Assembly (NCBI RefSeq): GCF_900167365.1
Contig: NZ_FUXL01000003.1
Location: 186,001 to 250,000, forward strand
Origin: Consotaella salsifontis
GTDB lineage: Bacteria; Pseudomonadota; Alphaproteobacteria; Rhizobiales; Rhizobiaceae
Length of the DNA: 64,000 bases
Direction of reading: 5' to 3'
Numbering within the stretch: position 1 is the stretch's first letter; the number at the start of each line of letters is the position of its first letter. This document shows positions 24,648-34,455 of this stretch, one piece after another. The position numbers and the translations under genes were made by a program. The notes under the pieces are model-generated. The model was not told the origin of the DNA and ran no database searches. It worked only from the letters and a program-made list of their open reading frames with translations.

Positions 24648-25271
24648 ATGAGCATGGACAAAGCCAATATGGGCCTGCGCGAGCGCAAGAAGCGCGCGGT
24701 GCGAGCGACCCTGAGTGCCGTCGCGCTTCGCCATGCGCTGGAGCGCGGCGTCTCGCAGGTGCGTGTCGAGGACATCGCCGCGGAAGCGGACGTCTCACCG
24801 CGCACCTTCAACAACTACTTTCCGAGCAAGGAAGCGGCCATTGTCGGCGGCGTTTCCATCCGCTCGGACCAGTTCTGTGAAATCCTCAGCCGGCAGCCCG
24901 GCGAGATGCCGTTGCACGACGCGCTTTGTGCCACCGTTCTGAAGGTGTTCGAGGCGGAACCCGATCGAGACTGGATCGCGCGATCGCGGCTGATCCGCAC
25001 CGAGCCCTCCTTGTTTGCCGAGGCTGCGAAGGCTGACCTTGCCGTCGAACAGAGCATCGCGCGGGAAGTCGGCCGACGGACACGTACCGATCCGGCGACA
25101 TGCCTGGCGCCCCGCATTGCCGCTGCGACGGTCGTGGCGGCGATTCACGCGGCGGTCGAGTTCTGGCTTGATGCCGATCATGGTTCGCTGAGCGATGTGC
25201 TCGCCCAGGCCATGGAGCGGTTTCGGATCGCCGACATCGACCCCGACCAGAGCGACATGGCGTCCGACTGA
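24648..25271 (+). CDS. TetR/AcrR family transcriptional regulator
   Basis: A 207-residue regulator with an N-terminal TetR helix-turn-helix at about 12-60 (VEDIAAEADVSPRTFNNYFPSKEA). The C-terminal part resembles acyl-CoA-type or MftR-like TetR effector domains, but no ligand can be deduced. It is divergently transcribed from the alpha/beta hydrolase, and a 22-bp dyad lies between them. It most likely represses the hydrolase and itself. Three ATGs lie close together (M1, M3, M8); the first gives the usual family spacing. Confidence 0.88.
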   Translation: MSMDKANMGLRERKKRAVRATLSAVALRHALERGVSQVRVEDIAAEADVSPRTFNNYFPSKEAAIVGGVSIRSDQFCEILSRQPGEMPLHDALCATVLKVFEAEPDRDWIARSRLIRTEPSLFAEAAKADLAVEQSIAREVGRRTRTDPATCLAPRIAAATVVAAIHAAVEFWLDADHGSLSDVLAQAMERFRIADIDPDQSDMASD

Positions 25272-25311
25272 ATCGCGCCTGCGCTCGCGACCGTCCGGGA
25301 TCATGCGGAAG

Positions 25312-26286
25312 TTAGAGCGGCCGTTCCTGCTCCGGCTCGCGCGCTGGCCGCGCGTCGGCTCGCGGTTTGGCATTGACCGTCGTGCCGTTGTCGAGAATGG
25401 CGCGCTCGCGGATCCAGTCGACGCCCTGGCCGCTCTCGCGGTGGCCGCGCTCGCGCTGGGTGAGTGACCAGTTGCCTGCCTCTCCCTCGATCTCGAAGAT
25501 GTTGTAGCGCGCCGCCGGCTTGTCCGTACCGGGAGCCTGACTGGCCGATGGAACGCCGACGACCGGTACCCTGCCGTTGGGGCCGTCGAGCCAATAGATG
25601 GTGTCGAGGTGGGTATGGCCGTGCAACACCAGTTCGGCGCCGACCTCGCGGATGATCTTGGAGAACATCTGCTTTCCGTGCAGGCGCTTGGCCCAGGCCG
25701 CAGCGCCGGGAACCGGCGGATGGTGAATCATGACGACGCGGAAATGACCCGTTGTCCGGCAGTCGTCGAGAAGACGGGCCATGGCAATCGCCTGTCGGCG
25801 CTTGAAGGTGCCGGTGGCGAAGAACGGCGCGGTCGCCTCGGCGCTGGACAGGCCGATGATGGCGATCGGGCCGCGTACCCTGAGATAGGGAAAATAGCCG
25901 CGCACCGAGGCGAGGGGACTGTCGCCCACCATGTAGTCGTGCCACTCCCCATAGGAGCGCTTCAGCGCGCCGGGCACGTAAGCATCGTGATTGCCGGGAA
26001 TGGCCGAGACACGGTCGGGCGTGCCGAGATCCTCAAGCCACGCGCGCGCCGCCACGGCCTCTTGTAGAGTGCCGAGGTTGACGAGGTCCCCCGTGACGCA
26101 GATATGGTCGGGGTGCTGGTTCTTGAGGTCGGCCACCAGCGAGATCAGCGTATCGCCGAACATGAACCGCTTGCGGTTCTGCTGCCAGTTGACGTAGCCG
26201 ATGATCCTCTTGGAGGCGAGCTGGCGCCAAGACAGTGCCGGCAGAGGACCAAGGTGAATGTCGGAGAGGTGGGCAAGGCGAAACAT
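25312..26286 (-). CDS. Metallophosphoesterase, CpdA-like
   Basis: A 324-residue calcineurin-like phosphoesterase starting MFRLAHLSDIHLGP at 26286. All five metal-binding blocks are present: DIH, GDLVN, GNHD, HHPP and HGHTH. This is the class III cAMP phosphodiesterase / CpdA-like layout, but many family members act on other phosphodiesters, so cAMP hydrolysis is unproven. It is divergent from a NUDIX gene with only 28 bases between and convergent with the TetR gene. Confidence 0.85.
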   Translation of the reverse strand: MFRLAHLSDIHLGPLPALSWRQLASKRIIGYVNWQQNRKRFMFGDTLISLVADLKNQHPDHICVTGDLVNLGTLQEAVAARAWLEDLGTPDRVSAIPGNHDAYVPGALKRSYGEWHDYMVGDSPLASVRGYFPYLRVRGPIAIIGLSSAEATAPFFATGTFKRRQAIAMARLLDDCRTTGHFRVVMIHHPPVPGAAAWAKRLHGKQMFSKIIREVGAELVLHGHTHLDTIYWLDGPNGRVPVVGVPSASQAPGTDKPAARYNIFEIEGEAGNWSLTQRERGHRESGQGVDWIRERAILDNGTTVNAKPRADARPAREPEQERPL

Positions 26287-26314
26287 CGTCTGACATCTAT
26301 ACGATCCGACCCGC

Positions 26315-26791
26315 ATGGGAAGGGAAATGGCGAGCGCGTCGAAAATCTATCTGCGTCTCATGCACGTCGCCCACCTTCTGCGGCGGCCGATGACACTGGG
26401 CGTGCGAGGCGCGGCCTTCGATGCCGAAGGGCGCGTCTTCCTGGTGCGCCACACCTATGTTTCGGGGTGGCATATGCCGGGCGGCGGCGTTGACCGGGCT
26501 GAAACGGCCGAAGCGGCTCTCGTTCGCGAGATGTGGGAGGAGGGGAGGATCACGTTGAGCGGCGAGCGGCGCCTTTTCGGCGTCTACCTCAATGACCATG
26601 CCTCGCCCCGCGATCACGTCCTCTTCTATCGCTGCGAGGGCGCCGAGCAGACCGAGGCCTTTCGCCCGAACTACGAAATTGCAGAAGCGGGCTTCTTCCA
26701 CCCCGAGGCTTTGCCGGAAGGGACGACGCCTGGAACGCGCCGCCGCCTTGCCGAACTTCTTCACGGCGCTCCGCTCGCCGACCGCTGGTAA
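26315..26791 (+). CDS. NUDIX hydrolase
   Basis: A 158-residue NUDIX protein with an intact box: GGGVDRAE, then seven residues, then REMWEEG. The N-terminal region is basic and hydrophobic. Start is ATG at 26315 or, with GGGAAGG just upstream, ATG at 26327 (MASASK). Substrate is not predictable. It is divergent from the CpdA-like gene and convergent with the glutathione transferase gene four bases away; no terminator separates the latter pair. Confidence 0.88.
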   Translation: MGREMASASKIYLRLMHVAHLLRRPMTLGVRGAAFDAEGRVFLVRHTYVSGWHMPGGGVDRAETAEAALVREMWEEGRITLSGERRLFGVYLNDHASPRDHVLFYRCEGAEQTEAFRPNYEIAEAGFFHPEALPEGTTPGTRRRLAELLHGAPLADRW

Positions 26792-26795
26792 GGCG

Positions 26796-27779
26796 TCAGG
26801 CGCTCAGCTTCTCCCGCCCATGCGCCTGCCATAGGTCCTGATCCGGGCCGAGAGGCACGATGCCGGTGGGATTGATGGTCTTGTGGCTCGAATAATAGTG
26901 GCCCTTGATGTGGTCGAAATTGACCGTCTCGGCGACGCCCGGCGTCTGATAGATGTCGAGCATGAAGCCGAAGAGCGCTGGGTAATCGGCAATCCGCCGC
27001 TTGTTGCACTTGAAGTGGCCGAAATAGACCGGATCGAAGCGGATCAGCGTCGTGAACAGGCGGATATCGGCCTCGGTCAAGCGATCGCCCAGGAGATAGC
27101 GCCGGCGCGAGAGAATGACCTCCACTTCGTCGAGGGCCTTGAAAAGCTCGCGATAGGCCTCTTCGTAGGCCTCCTGTGTGGTGGCGAAGCCGGCCTTGTA
27201 AACGCCGTTGTTGATGGCGTGGTAGACCCTGTCGTTGATCTTGTCGATCTCGGGCAAGAGCTCCTTCGGAGACAGGTCAAGAGATGCATCTCCCCACTCG
27301 TTGAATGCGGAATTGAAGATGCGGATGATCTCGGCGGATTCGTTGTTGACGATCGTCCCCGTCTTCTTGTCCCAAAGGACAGGCACCGTCACCCGCCCGG
27401 AATAGTGCGGATCGGCGGCCAGATAGACCTCGTAGAGCCGCGTCTTGTGGTTGACGCTGTCGGGGATGGCGCCCGACCGGCCGGAGAAGACCCATCCCTC
27501 TTCGCCCATGTGGAAGTCGACTACCGAGAGCGAGATCACATCGTCGAGCTTCTTCAGCTTGCGCGTGATCAGCGCGCGGTGCGCCCAGGGGCAGGCGAGG
27601 GAGACATAAAGGTGGTAGCGATCTCGTTCGGCGGGAAGCGCCTCCTGGCCCTCAGGGCCGGGCTCGCCGCCAGGAGTGATCCAGCGTCGAAACGTCGTGG
27701 TCGTGCGCTTGAAGCGGCCGCCCGTCGACTGGGTGTCGTACCACTTGTCCTGCCATTTCCCGTCGACGAGAAGTCCCAT
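26796..27779 (-). CDS. Glutathionyl-hydroquinone reductase (YqjG/ECM4, Xi-class GST)
   Basis: A 327-residue Xi-class glutathione transferase that would reduce glutathionyl-hydroquinones in the cytoplasm. The diagnostic CPWA motif carries catalytic Cys63 (LACPWAHRAL). The thioredoxin-like N-terminal domain (~50-170) is followed by the helical domain with EADIRLFTTLIRFDPVY. Length matches the family. Monocistronic, divergent from the GNAT gene over 284 bases in which no motif was identified. Confidence 0.93.
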   Translation of the reverse strand: MGLLVDGKWQDKWYDTQSTGGRFKRTTTTFRRWITPGGEPGPEGQEALPAERDRYHLYVSLACPWAHRALITRKLKKLDDVISLSVVDFHMGEEGWVFSGRSGAIPDSVNHKTRLYEVYLAADPHYSGRVTVPVLWDKKTGTIVNNESAEIIRIFNSAFNEWGDASLDLSPKELLPEIDKINDRVYHAINNGVYKAGFATTQEAYEEAYRELFKALDEVEVILSRRRYLLGDRLTEADIRLFTTLIRFDPVYFGHFKCNKRRIADYPALFGFMLDIYQTPGVAETVNFDHIKGHYYSSHKTINPTGIVPLGPDQDLWQAHGREKLSA

Positions 27780-28063
27780 CGTGCCTGCCCCATGCTCTCA
27801 TTGCCGTTTCGAGAAACAAGTCGGGTGTGCCGCGCCGCGTTCCAGGGTCGGTTCGGCGAACAGTGCGTCGCCGCTGGCGCAAATGCCCGATAGACGGCTG
27901 GTGAGAAGAATGCTAATCGCAAATCTCAACCGACCCTGGATGAGAGCGAAGGGCCTTCCGATGCGACGACGAACCGAGATCCTGGCCGCTTACCGACCGA
28001 TCTAACGCCGTTCCGTCGCCTTGAGGGGTGCGGGCGGCGCGACAGCCGCAACGGACCCCCTCC

Positions 28064-28564
28064 ATGGATGCCATCTCCGACGTCCTGTACCTTCTGGACA
28101 GCAGTGAATATGACGACGCCGTCGCCGCGATCACCGACGAGGCGTTCGGCCCCGGCCGTTTCGTTCGCGCCGCCGAGCGCGTGCGCGAAATGGCGCCACA
28201 CATCCGCGCCCTATCGTTTGTCGCGATTCAGGGCGGGGCGGTCGTTGGCTCCGTGCGCCTGACGCCGGTTGCGATCGGGAAGACGCCGGTGCTGATGCTC
28301 GGGCCACTGGCGGTGCGCCCTGGCTACAAGAACCGCGGCATCGGCAAGGCGCTGATGAGGATGGCCGCCGATGCTGCGAAAGCCGCTGGCGAAACGGTGA
28401 TCTTCCTGGTGGGCGACGAGCCCTATTACGGGCCACTCGGCTACCGACGCCTCGCAATCGGCAGCGTCACCATGCCGAGGCCTGTCGATCCTACCCGCAT
28501 CCTTGCGCTGCCGCTCGTCGAAGGGGCCTTGGTGGGCCTTGAAGGACGGGTGCAGCCGCGCTGA
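28064..28564 (+). CDS. GNAT N-acetyltransferase (YhbS-like)
   Basis: A 166-residue GNAT protein. The frame is open from a GTG at 28028, but the ATG at 28064 (MDAISDVLY) gives normal length and avoids an Arg/Pro-rich extension. The acetyl-CoA loop is clear as VRPGYKNRGIGKALM, preceded by LGPLAV on beta4. GDEPYYGPLGYRR matches YhbS-type enzymes. Substrate unknown. Convergent with the large membrane-protein gene 20 bases downstream. Confidence 0.88.
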   Translation: MDAISDVLYLLDSSEYDDAVAAITDEAFGPGRFVRAAERVREMAPHIRALSFVAIQGGAVVGSVRLTPVAIGKTPVLMLGPLAVRPGYKNRGIGKALMRMAADAAKAAGETVIFLVGDEPYYGPLGYRRLAIGSVTMPRPVDPTRILALPLVEGALVGLEGRVQPR

Positions 28565-28573
28565 GCCGCAACA

Positions 28574-28594
28574 GGGGCGGCCGTCTACCGCCCC
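28574..28594. terminator. Hairpin between convergent GNAT and membrane-protein genes
   Basis: GGGGCGG (28574-28580) pairs perfectly with CCGCCCC (28588-28594). The stop codon of the minus-strand gene lies inside the loop and stem. No T-run on either side, so termination would be weak or bidirectional by collision. Confidence 0.4.
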
Positions 28595-30672
28595 TCGCGA
28601 TACCACGTCGCCGAGAACGCGAGCAGCAACACTGCGAGCCCAAGGAACCCCGCGAAGAGCGGAGTTCTGTCGACGCCTCTCAACACCGTCTCGTCGGTTG
28701 TGCGCAGGCCGATCCATCCCGGCCCCGTAGTGTTGGCGCGTCCCGCCACCGGCACGATGCGCGGCACCGAGACAGCTTCGCCCTCGGCGGAGGCGAGCCG
28801 GCGCACGCTGCCGCGTGTCGCCTCGACGATGGGAGCCAGCTTTTCCGTGGTCGACACCGCGCCCCGGAATTCCTGCGGGTTTGCCGGGCCGACATTGGCA
28901 AGCGTTCTCAGATCGCCGTTGCCGATCTGGTAGAGGCCGAGTTCACTCACCTTCAGGCGGCCCTCCCAGCGGCCGGGCTCGCTGCGTTCCAGCGCAAGGG
29001 GCACGGCGGCGCCGGACGGCGTGATGACGGTGGCCTCGCCCGGATCGTCGCCGATGGTCTGGCGCGTGACCACGAGCTCCTCGCCGCGCGCTTCGGCTGA
29101 CAGCGCCTCCTCTTCCAGCTCCGGTTCCTTCATCAGCCAGTGGGCGAGGCGGCGGAAGAGGGCGACATGCGGCCCGCCGCCCTGAAAATCACGGGCCCAC
29201 AGCCAATTCTGGTCGGAAAGGAGCAGTGCGATGCGCCCTTCGCCAGCCCGGTCGAGAACCAGCAGCGGCTTTCCATCGGGGCCGTTCATCACCGTCTCGC
29301 CCTTGACCGGCCCGACGTCGATGCTGCGGAACCACTGGCTCCAGGCCGGCGGGTTTGTTTCCGAGCCGGGAAGGTCGCGCGTCACCGGGTGCCGGCGGCC
29401 GAGGTCGGAGAGCATGGGGCGGAATGGCACCTCCTCGACGCCGCCCGTGGGCAGGGCAGGGAGGATGGATTCGAGGGGCGTAGTGGCCACCGAATCCGGC
29501 CCCGCATATTCAGGGCCCGAGGCGATCAGCATGGCGCCACCTTTTTCGACATACTGCGCCATGTAGTCGAAATAGAGCGTCGGCAGCACGCCGCGCCGCT
29601 GGTAGCGGTCGAAGATGATGAGGTCGAAATCGTCGATCTTGTCGACAAACAGCTCGCGCGTCGGAAAGGCGATGAGCGACAGCTCGTTGATGGGCGTGCC
29701 ATCCTGCTTTTCCGGCGGGCGCAAAATGGTGAAGTGGACGAGGTCCACCGAGGCGTCCGATTTCAGAAGATTGCGCCAGGTGCGCTCGCCGGCGTGGGGC
29801 TCGCCCGAGACGAGCAGGACGCGCAGGTTCTCGCGAATGCCCTCGACCTCGGCGATCGCCCGATTGTTGACGTTGGTGATCTCCTTCGGATCATGCGCCA
29901 CCGCGACCTCGAGGATGCTCTTTCCGGCGCGCGGCAGGTTGAAGGGCACGGTTCGCGTCTCGCCGGGGCGCGCCCTTTCGCGGTGGATGAGGTCGCCATT
30001 GAGATAGAGCGTCACATCCACCAGCTGGTCGGAGGCCGCCGGACCGTCCTCGATGACGCGGTAGGTCAGGTGCTGCTCGTCCGCCACCAGGCCGAAGCGC
30101 GGCGCCGTGACGATCTCGACCCGGCGATCGAACTCGTCCGGCTGGCCGGTGACGAGCGCGTGAACCGGAGCGTCGAAGCCGAGCGCCTTGGCATTGTTCG
30201 GGATGTCGTGGACCTGCCCGTCCGTCACCATGATCGCGCCCGCCACCCGCGCCGGCGGGACGTCGTGCAGCGCAGATTGAAGGGCGGAGAACAGCGCGGT
30301 CGAGGCATCGCCGGAAAGGTTGCCGTCTGCCGACCGTGCCTCGACCGTGCGAAGCTCGAACTCGCGAAGCGGCCCGATGCGCTCCTTCAGTGCGGCGACT
30401 GCCTCCTCGGTTTGGCGCGTGCGCTCGCCGATGGTCTGGCTCTGGCTGTCGTCGACCACCAGGGCAACGACGCTCTTCAGCGGGTCGCGCTCCTCGCGCA
30501 GTACGACCAGATTGGTCAGCGCGAGAATGAGCGCGGCGATGGCCAGGATGCGCAGCGGCCATCCCCGCGTTCCAGCAAAGGCCAGGATGAGCGCCAGGAT
30601 GACGGCCGGAACGGCCAGCGCGGCGATGATCTGCCAGGTAAAGAACGGCGAGAAGTGCACGGACCAGTTCAT
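28585..30672 (-). CDS. Membrane protein with VWA-like and glutamine-amidotransferase-like domains
   Basis: A 695-residue inner-membrane protein. Two N-terminal helices (~12-60) are followed by a von Willebrand A-like domain whose MIDAS is intact (DDSQS in VALVVDDSQSQT), then a class I glutamine amidotransferase-like fold (LLVSGEPHAGERTW, FDLIIFDRY, MLIASGPEY) without the catalytic Cys elbow. A C-terminal helix (~668-690) ends the protein. It is last in the moxR operon and overlaps the preceding gene by ATGA. Similar proteins accompany DUF58/DUF4159 genes in Hyphomicrobiales; function unknown, perhaps envelope assembly or proteostasis. Confidence 0.8.
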   Translation of the reverse strand: MNWSVHFSPFFTWQIIAALAVPAVILALILAFAGTRGWPLRILAIAALILALTNLVVLREERDPLKSVVALVVDDSQSQTIGERTRQTEEAVAALKERIGPLREFELRTVEARSADGNLSGDASTALFSALQSALHDVPPARVAGAIMVTDGQVHDIPNNAKALGFDAPVHALVTGQPDEFDRRVEIVTAPRFGLVADEQHLTYRVIEDGPAASDQLVDVTLYLNGDLIHRERARPGETRTVPFNLPRAGKSILEVAVAHDPKEITNVNNRAIAEVEGIRENLRVLLVSGEPHAGERTWRNLLKSDASVDLVHFTILRPPEKQDGTPINELSLIAFPTRELFVDKIDDFDLIIFDRYQRRGVLPTLYFDYMAQYVEKGGAMLIASGPEYAGPDSVATTPLESILPALPTGGVEEVPFRPMLSDLGRRHPVTRDLPGSETNPPAWSQWFRSIDVGPVKGETVMNGPDGKPLLVLDRAGEGRIALLLSDQNWLWARDFQGGGPHVALFRRLAHWLMKEPELEEEALSAEARGEELVVTRQTIGDDPGEATVITPSGAAVPLALERSEPGRWEGRLKVSELGLYQIGNGDLRTLANVGPANPQEFRGAVSTTEKLAPIVEATRGSVRRLASAEGEAVSVPRIVPVAGRANTTGPGWIGLRTTDETVLRGVDRTPLFAGFLGLAVLLLAFSATWYREGR

Positions 30673-33530
30673 TGGCCGAGCCTTTCGAGCAGCGCCGGCA
30701 GATGCACCTGATCGGCCTTATAGTTGCCAGTGAGCACATACATCATGATGTTGACGCCGGCGCGATAGGCCAGCTCGCGCTCACGCGGGTCCGCATTGTC
30801 AGTGGGGTAGAGGAACTGCCCGGAATCATCGATCGCCCAGGCGCTGGCGAAGTCGTTGGACGTGATCATGAGCGAGGAGACGCCGTCGCCGCCCCGGGCC
30901 GGTCGCGCCGCGCCCTCGGGATCGGCCGCCAGAGCCTCCACCCAGAGTTCGGAGCCTGAGTGACGGCCGGGAAAGCGCTCCATCATGTAGAATGACTTGG
31001 TGAGCACATGATCGGGCGGCACCGGCTCCAGCGGCGGAATGTCGAGATCGGCGAGAATGTTGCGCAGGCGCTTTTGCGCCGGCGAAACAGCGCCTGAAAG
31101 ATCGGTCAGCGCATCGTCGTGAATGTCGAACAGAACCGTGCCGCCGTTCTTCATATAGGCGTCGACGCGGCTGATGGCGGCGGCGTCGGGCATCGGCGCG
31201 CTCGCCTCGATCGGCCAGTAAAGGAGGGGATAGAAGGCAAGCTCGTCGGCCGCGATGTCGACGCCGATCGGGTGGCCCGGCTCCAGCGACGTCTTCGCCG
31301 CGATATAGCGCGTCAGCCCTTCCAGCCCGGCGCGCGAGATTTCGTCGACGGCGTCCTCGCCCGTTTCCACATAGGCAAGGTGTGTCGTGCGGGTCGCCTC
31401 GATGGCCTGGTCCACGTCGAGCCGACCCGCCTGCGGAGCGCTGTCGTTCATCTGCTGGGCATTGACGGGCGAAGCCATCAGCGTCGCGACGACGAGAACC
31501 GACAGAAGGACGACCGACAGTCCCGCCGCCGCGCCGGAGCCGCCCGACAGCCGGCGTCGGAGCCTCGCCAGCCCGCCGTTGAGCGCGAGCAGCGCCAAAG
31601 CGTCCAGCGCGAAGAGGATGAGCGCCAGGGAGAACAGCCAGGGCATGAGATCCAGGGACTCGCTTCGTCCATAGCCTCGGGCCTCGACCGGCGCGCCGAG
31701 GTCCACGTCGGGCAGCGGGCGCAGCGTCGCGTCGGGCGAGAGAAGATTGACGGCGGCATAGCCATCCTCGGTGCCGTAGAGCCCCGGAGGATGGGCGCGG
31801 CCGACCGCCGGCGCCTCGCCCGCGCCCACCGTCAGCGGCTCGACATCCGGCCCCGGCGTCGTCAGTCGGCCGCGTCCGTCGAGCACGCGATAGGGGGGCA
31901 GGGTGCGTCCCCCCGCTTCACTTCCCGCATTTCCGCCCCCGGCCCGAGACAGCGATACGACGCGGCGCAGCATGCCGACGAAGGCGCCCGAGAGCGGCAG
32001 GTTCGACCACGTCGCCTCGGCGGTGACGTGGAAAAGGACGATGGAGCCGGCGCCCACGGTTTCGGCCGTCACCAGCGGCGTGCCGTCGGCGAGGCTGGCC
32101 CAGGTTTTCTCGGAAAGGTCGGACGACGGCTCCGCGAGCACCTGTCGCGACACGGTCACGTCGTCGGGAATGGCGATGCCGGCAAAGGGGCTCGAGGCCG
32201 CCATCGGTGCCACATGCTGGGGTTCGGCCCAGGAGAGCGCGCCGCCGAGCTGGCGCTCTCCGCGCCTGAGGCGCACGGGCACCAGCTTGTCCTCGCCGGT
32301 CTGCGCGGCGAGGCGCGGACCGGCAAAGCGTAGCAGCGTCCCACCGTTTTCGACATAGGCCTGGAGCGCCTCGGACGCCGCCTGCGGCAGCACGCCGATG
32401 TCGGCCAGCACGACGACGGAAGGATGACGCTGAAGGAGTTCGGGCACGGAGGTCGCCAGATCGGCTGACTTCGCCGGGTCGAGGTCGGCAAAGGGCTGGA
32501 GCGCCCGGGTGATGTAATAGAGCGGCGAGAGCAGCGGCTGGGCGAGATCCGAGGATTCGCCCGAGATCAGCGCGACGCGCCGCCGCCGGAAGCTGTCGTC
32601 CACGAGGCGGACGGCGCCGGCGGAAAGGCCGTCTTCGACCTGAAGGCGGGCGATGTCGTTGCGCAGTTCCACAGGAACATCGAAGCGCGCTTCCGCCGTG
32701 CTCGCGTTCGCAGCGAAATCGAGCGGTGCGTGGCCGAGCTCGCGGCCCTGCTCGTCGAGAGCATGAACCGTAAAGCTCGCGCCCTGGCTGCTGCCTTCCG
32801 GCCGGACGGCCTGGACGACCAAGGCCTCGGTCGAATTATCGGCCGAAGTGAGCCCGACGACGCCGTCCAGTGGCGGGCGATAGACCACCGCCTGTTCCGG
32901 CGAAAGGCCCGCGAGGGTCTGCAGCGCATCGTCGGTGCGGGGGCTGTCGAGCCCATCCGTGAGGAGGACGAGGCTCGGCTGCGCGCCTCCGCTGAGGGCG
33001 GTGGAAAGACGGGTCGCCGCCGCCGCCCGGTCGGTCGGGATGGGGCGAGGCTCGGCGGCGCGCAGGCGAACCAGCGCCTCGTCTGCCTCTGCCGGCGTCG
33101 CATCGTCGGACGAGCCTTCCGCGGTGAAGGCGAGGGCGACCGGCCTTCCGGCGTCCTTGGCTTCCCCGATCAGCGCCTCGGCGGTCGCCTGCCTATCGTC
33201 CCAATCCGGGCCGGACGCCCAGCCGTTGTCGATCATGAGCGCCAGCGGACCGGAGCCGGAAAGGATGCTATCGCGCGGGTTGAGCGTCGGCGCCGCCAGG
33301 GCGAAGATCACCGCGGCGGCCAGAAGAAGTCGCAGCAGCACGAGCCACCATGGCGTCTTCTGCGGCGTCTCCTCGGTTTTGAGGACGGAGCGCAGGATCG
33401 CCAGCGGCGGGAAGGTTTCAGTCTGTGGCTTGGGTGGCGTCAGGCGCAGCAGCCACCAGATCGCCGGAAGCGCCAGGAGGCCGAAGAGCACCAAAGGCGC
33501 ACCGAAGGAAAGCGACAGGCCGCCCATCAT
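30669..33530 (-). CDS. BatA-type N-terminal / DUF4159 C-terminal membrane protein
   Basis: A 953-residue protein. The N-terminus is the BatA aerotolerance-regulator membrane module (two helices, ~10-85). It is followed by a VWA-like domain whose metal site is degenerate (DNGWA replaces DxSxS), a large beta-rich region, a helical membrane pair near 615-690, and a C-terminal DUF4159 domain (~715-940) that resembles a class I amidotransferase fold. Start ATGATG overlaps the DUF58 stop. Third gene of the operon. The combination is known from alphaproteobacteria but its role is not established. Confidence 0.85.
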   Translation of the reverse strand: MMGGLSLSFGAPLVLFGLLALPAIWWLLRLTPPKPQTETFPPLAILRSVLKTEETPQKTPWWLVLLRLLLAAAVIFALAAPTLNPRDSILSGSGPLALMIDNGWASGPDWDDRQATAEALIGEAKDAGRPVALAFTAEGSSDDATPAEADEALVRLRAAEPRPIPTDRAAAATRLSTALSGGAQPSLVLLTDGLDSPRTDDALQTLAGLSPEQAVVYRPPLDGVVGLTSADNSTEALVVQAVRPEGSSQGASFTVHALDEQGRELGHAPLDFAANASTAEARFDVPVELRNDIARLQVEDGLSAGAVRLVDDSFRRRRVALISGESSDLAQPLLSPLYYITRALQPFADLDPAKSADLATSVPELLQRHPSVVVLADIGVLPQAASEALQAYVENGGTLLRFAGPRLAAQTGEDKLVPVRLRRGERQLGGALSWAEPQHVAPMAASSPFAGIAIPDDVTVSRQVLAEPSSDLSEKTWASLADGTPLVTAETVGAGSIVLFHVTAEATWSNLPLSGAFVGMLRRVVSLSRAGGGNAGSEAGGRTLPPYRVLDGRGRLTTPGPDVEPLTVGAGEAPAVGRAHPPGLYGTEDGYAAVNLLSPDATLRPLPDVDLGAPVEARGYGRSESLDLMPWLFSLALILFALDALALLALNGGLARLRRRLSGGSGAAAGLSVVLLSVLVVATLMASPVNAQQMNDSAPQAGRLDVDQAIEATRTTHLAYVETGEDAVDEISRAGLEGLTRYIAAKTSLEPGHPIGVDIAADELAFYPLLYWPIEASAPMPDAAAISRVDAYMKNGGTVLFDIHDDALTDLSGAVSPAQKRLRNILADLDIPPLEPVPPDHVLTKSFYMMERFPGRHSGSELWVEALAADPEGAARPARGGDGVSSLMITSNDFASAWAIDDSGQFLYPTDNADPRERELAYRAGVNIMMYVLTGNYKADQVHLPALLERLGQ

Positions 33531-34441
33531 ATGCGCCTGCCGCTGGCGTGGAGGCCGCCCGCGAGGCGGGCATGGACGGCAACCAGCGCCTCGGAGGCGA
33601 GGCGATCCGTGCGGTGGGCGAGAAAGCCCCAGTCGAGCTTGCGGCAGGTATCTGCCAAAGCCTCGCGATGGGCCGCAAAGACGCGCCGGTAATCTTCGGT
33701 CAACGTCTCGGCACGTCCGGCGGTGAGCCGCGCGCCGGTTTCAGGATCGCGAAATTCGGTGCGGCCGGCATAGGGGAAGGTCTCCTCGGCCGGGTCCGCC
33801 AGCGCGACGAGATGGCCACGCACGCCGCGCCGGGCGAGGCGTTCCATGTGGCCGAGCACCTCGTCGACAGGATCGAGAAAATCGCTGACGAGCACGATCT
33901 CGCTGAAGCGCTGCAGGCGATCGTCGGGCGGGAATCCCGGCTTCTGGCCGATCGTCATCAAGGCCGCGGCGATCTTCTCCGCCGCGTTGCGCGAGATGAC
34001 CGGGTCCATGACGCCGGGATAGCCGATGCGCTCGCCCGAGCGTGCGAGCAGTTCGGCGAGGGCAAGGACGATGACGAGGGCGCGCGATTCCTTCGAAACG
34101 CTGGCGCCGCGCGACTGGTAGAGCATGGAGGGCGAGGCATCGGCCCACAGCCATACGGTCTGCGCCGCTTCCCACTCCTGGTCGCGCAGATAGACATGGT
34201 CGTCACGGGCGGAACGGCGCCAGTCGATCCGCGCCACCGATTCCCCATCGACGAAGGGCCGGAACTGCCAGAAGTTCTCGCCCGCGCCGCGCCGGCGGCG
34301 TCCATGCCAGCCGGAGATGGTGGAGGAAACCACCCGCTGCGCCTCGACCAGAAGATCGGGGAGGAGGGCCGCGCGCTGGCGCGCCCTTTTCAGGGCGTCG
34401 CGGCTTGGCGTTGGGGAGACGGTCTGTCCGATCGGGGGCAT
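33527..34441 (-). CDS. DUF58 domain protein (MoxR partner)
   Basis: A 304-residue DUF58 protein. The hallmark is GESVARIDWRRSAR followed by LRDQEWE, then a VWA-like domain with a full MIDAS start DASPS (in LWADASPSML). DUF58 proteins are the usual partners of MoxR AAA+ ATPases, which are thought to act as chaperones inserting or remodelling such metal-binding proteins. It begins 14 bases after the moxR stop and overlaps the next gene by four bases. No membrane helix is visible. Confidence 0.9.
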   Translation of the reverse strand: MPPIGQTVSPTPSRDALKRARQRAALLPDLLVEAQRVVSSTISGWHGRRRRGAGENFWQFRPFVDGESVARIDWRRSARDDHVYLRDQEWEAAQTVWLWADASPSMLYQSRGASVSKESRALVIVLALAELLARSGERIGYPGVMDPVISRNAAEKIAAALMTIGQKPGFPPDDRLQRFSEIVLVSDFLDPVDEVLGHMERLARRGVRGHLVALADPAEETFPYAGRTEFRDPETGARLTAGRAETLTEDYRRVFAAHREALADTCRKLDWGFLAHRTDRLASEALVAVHARLAGGLHASGRRI

Positions 34442-34455
34442 TCGGCTCTCAGGTC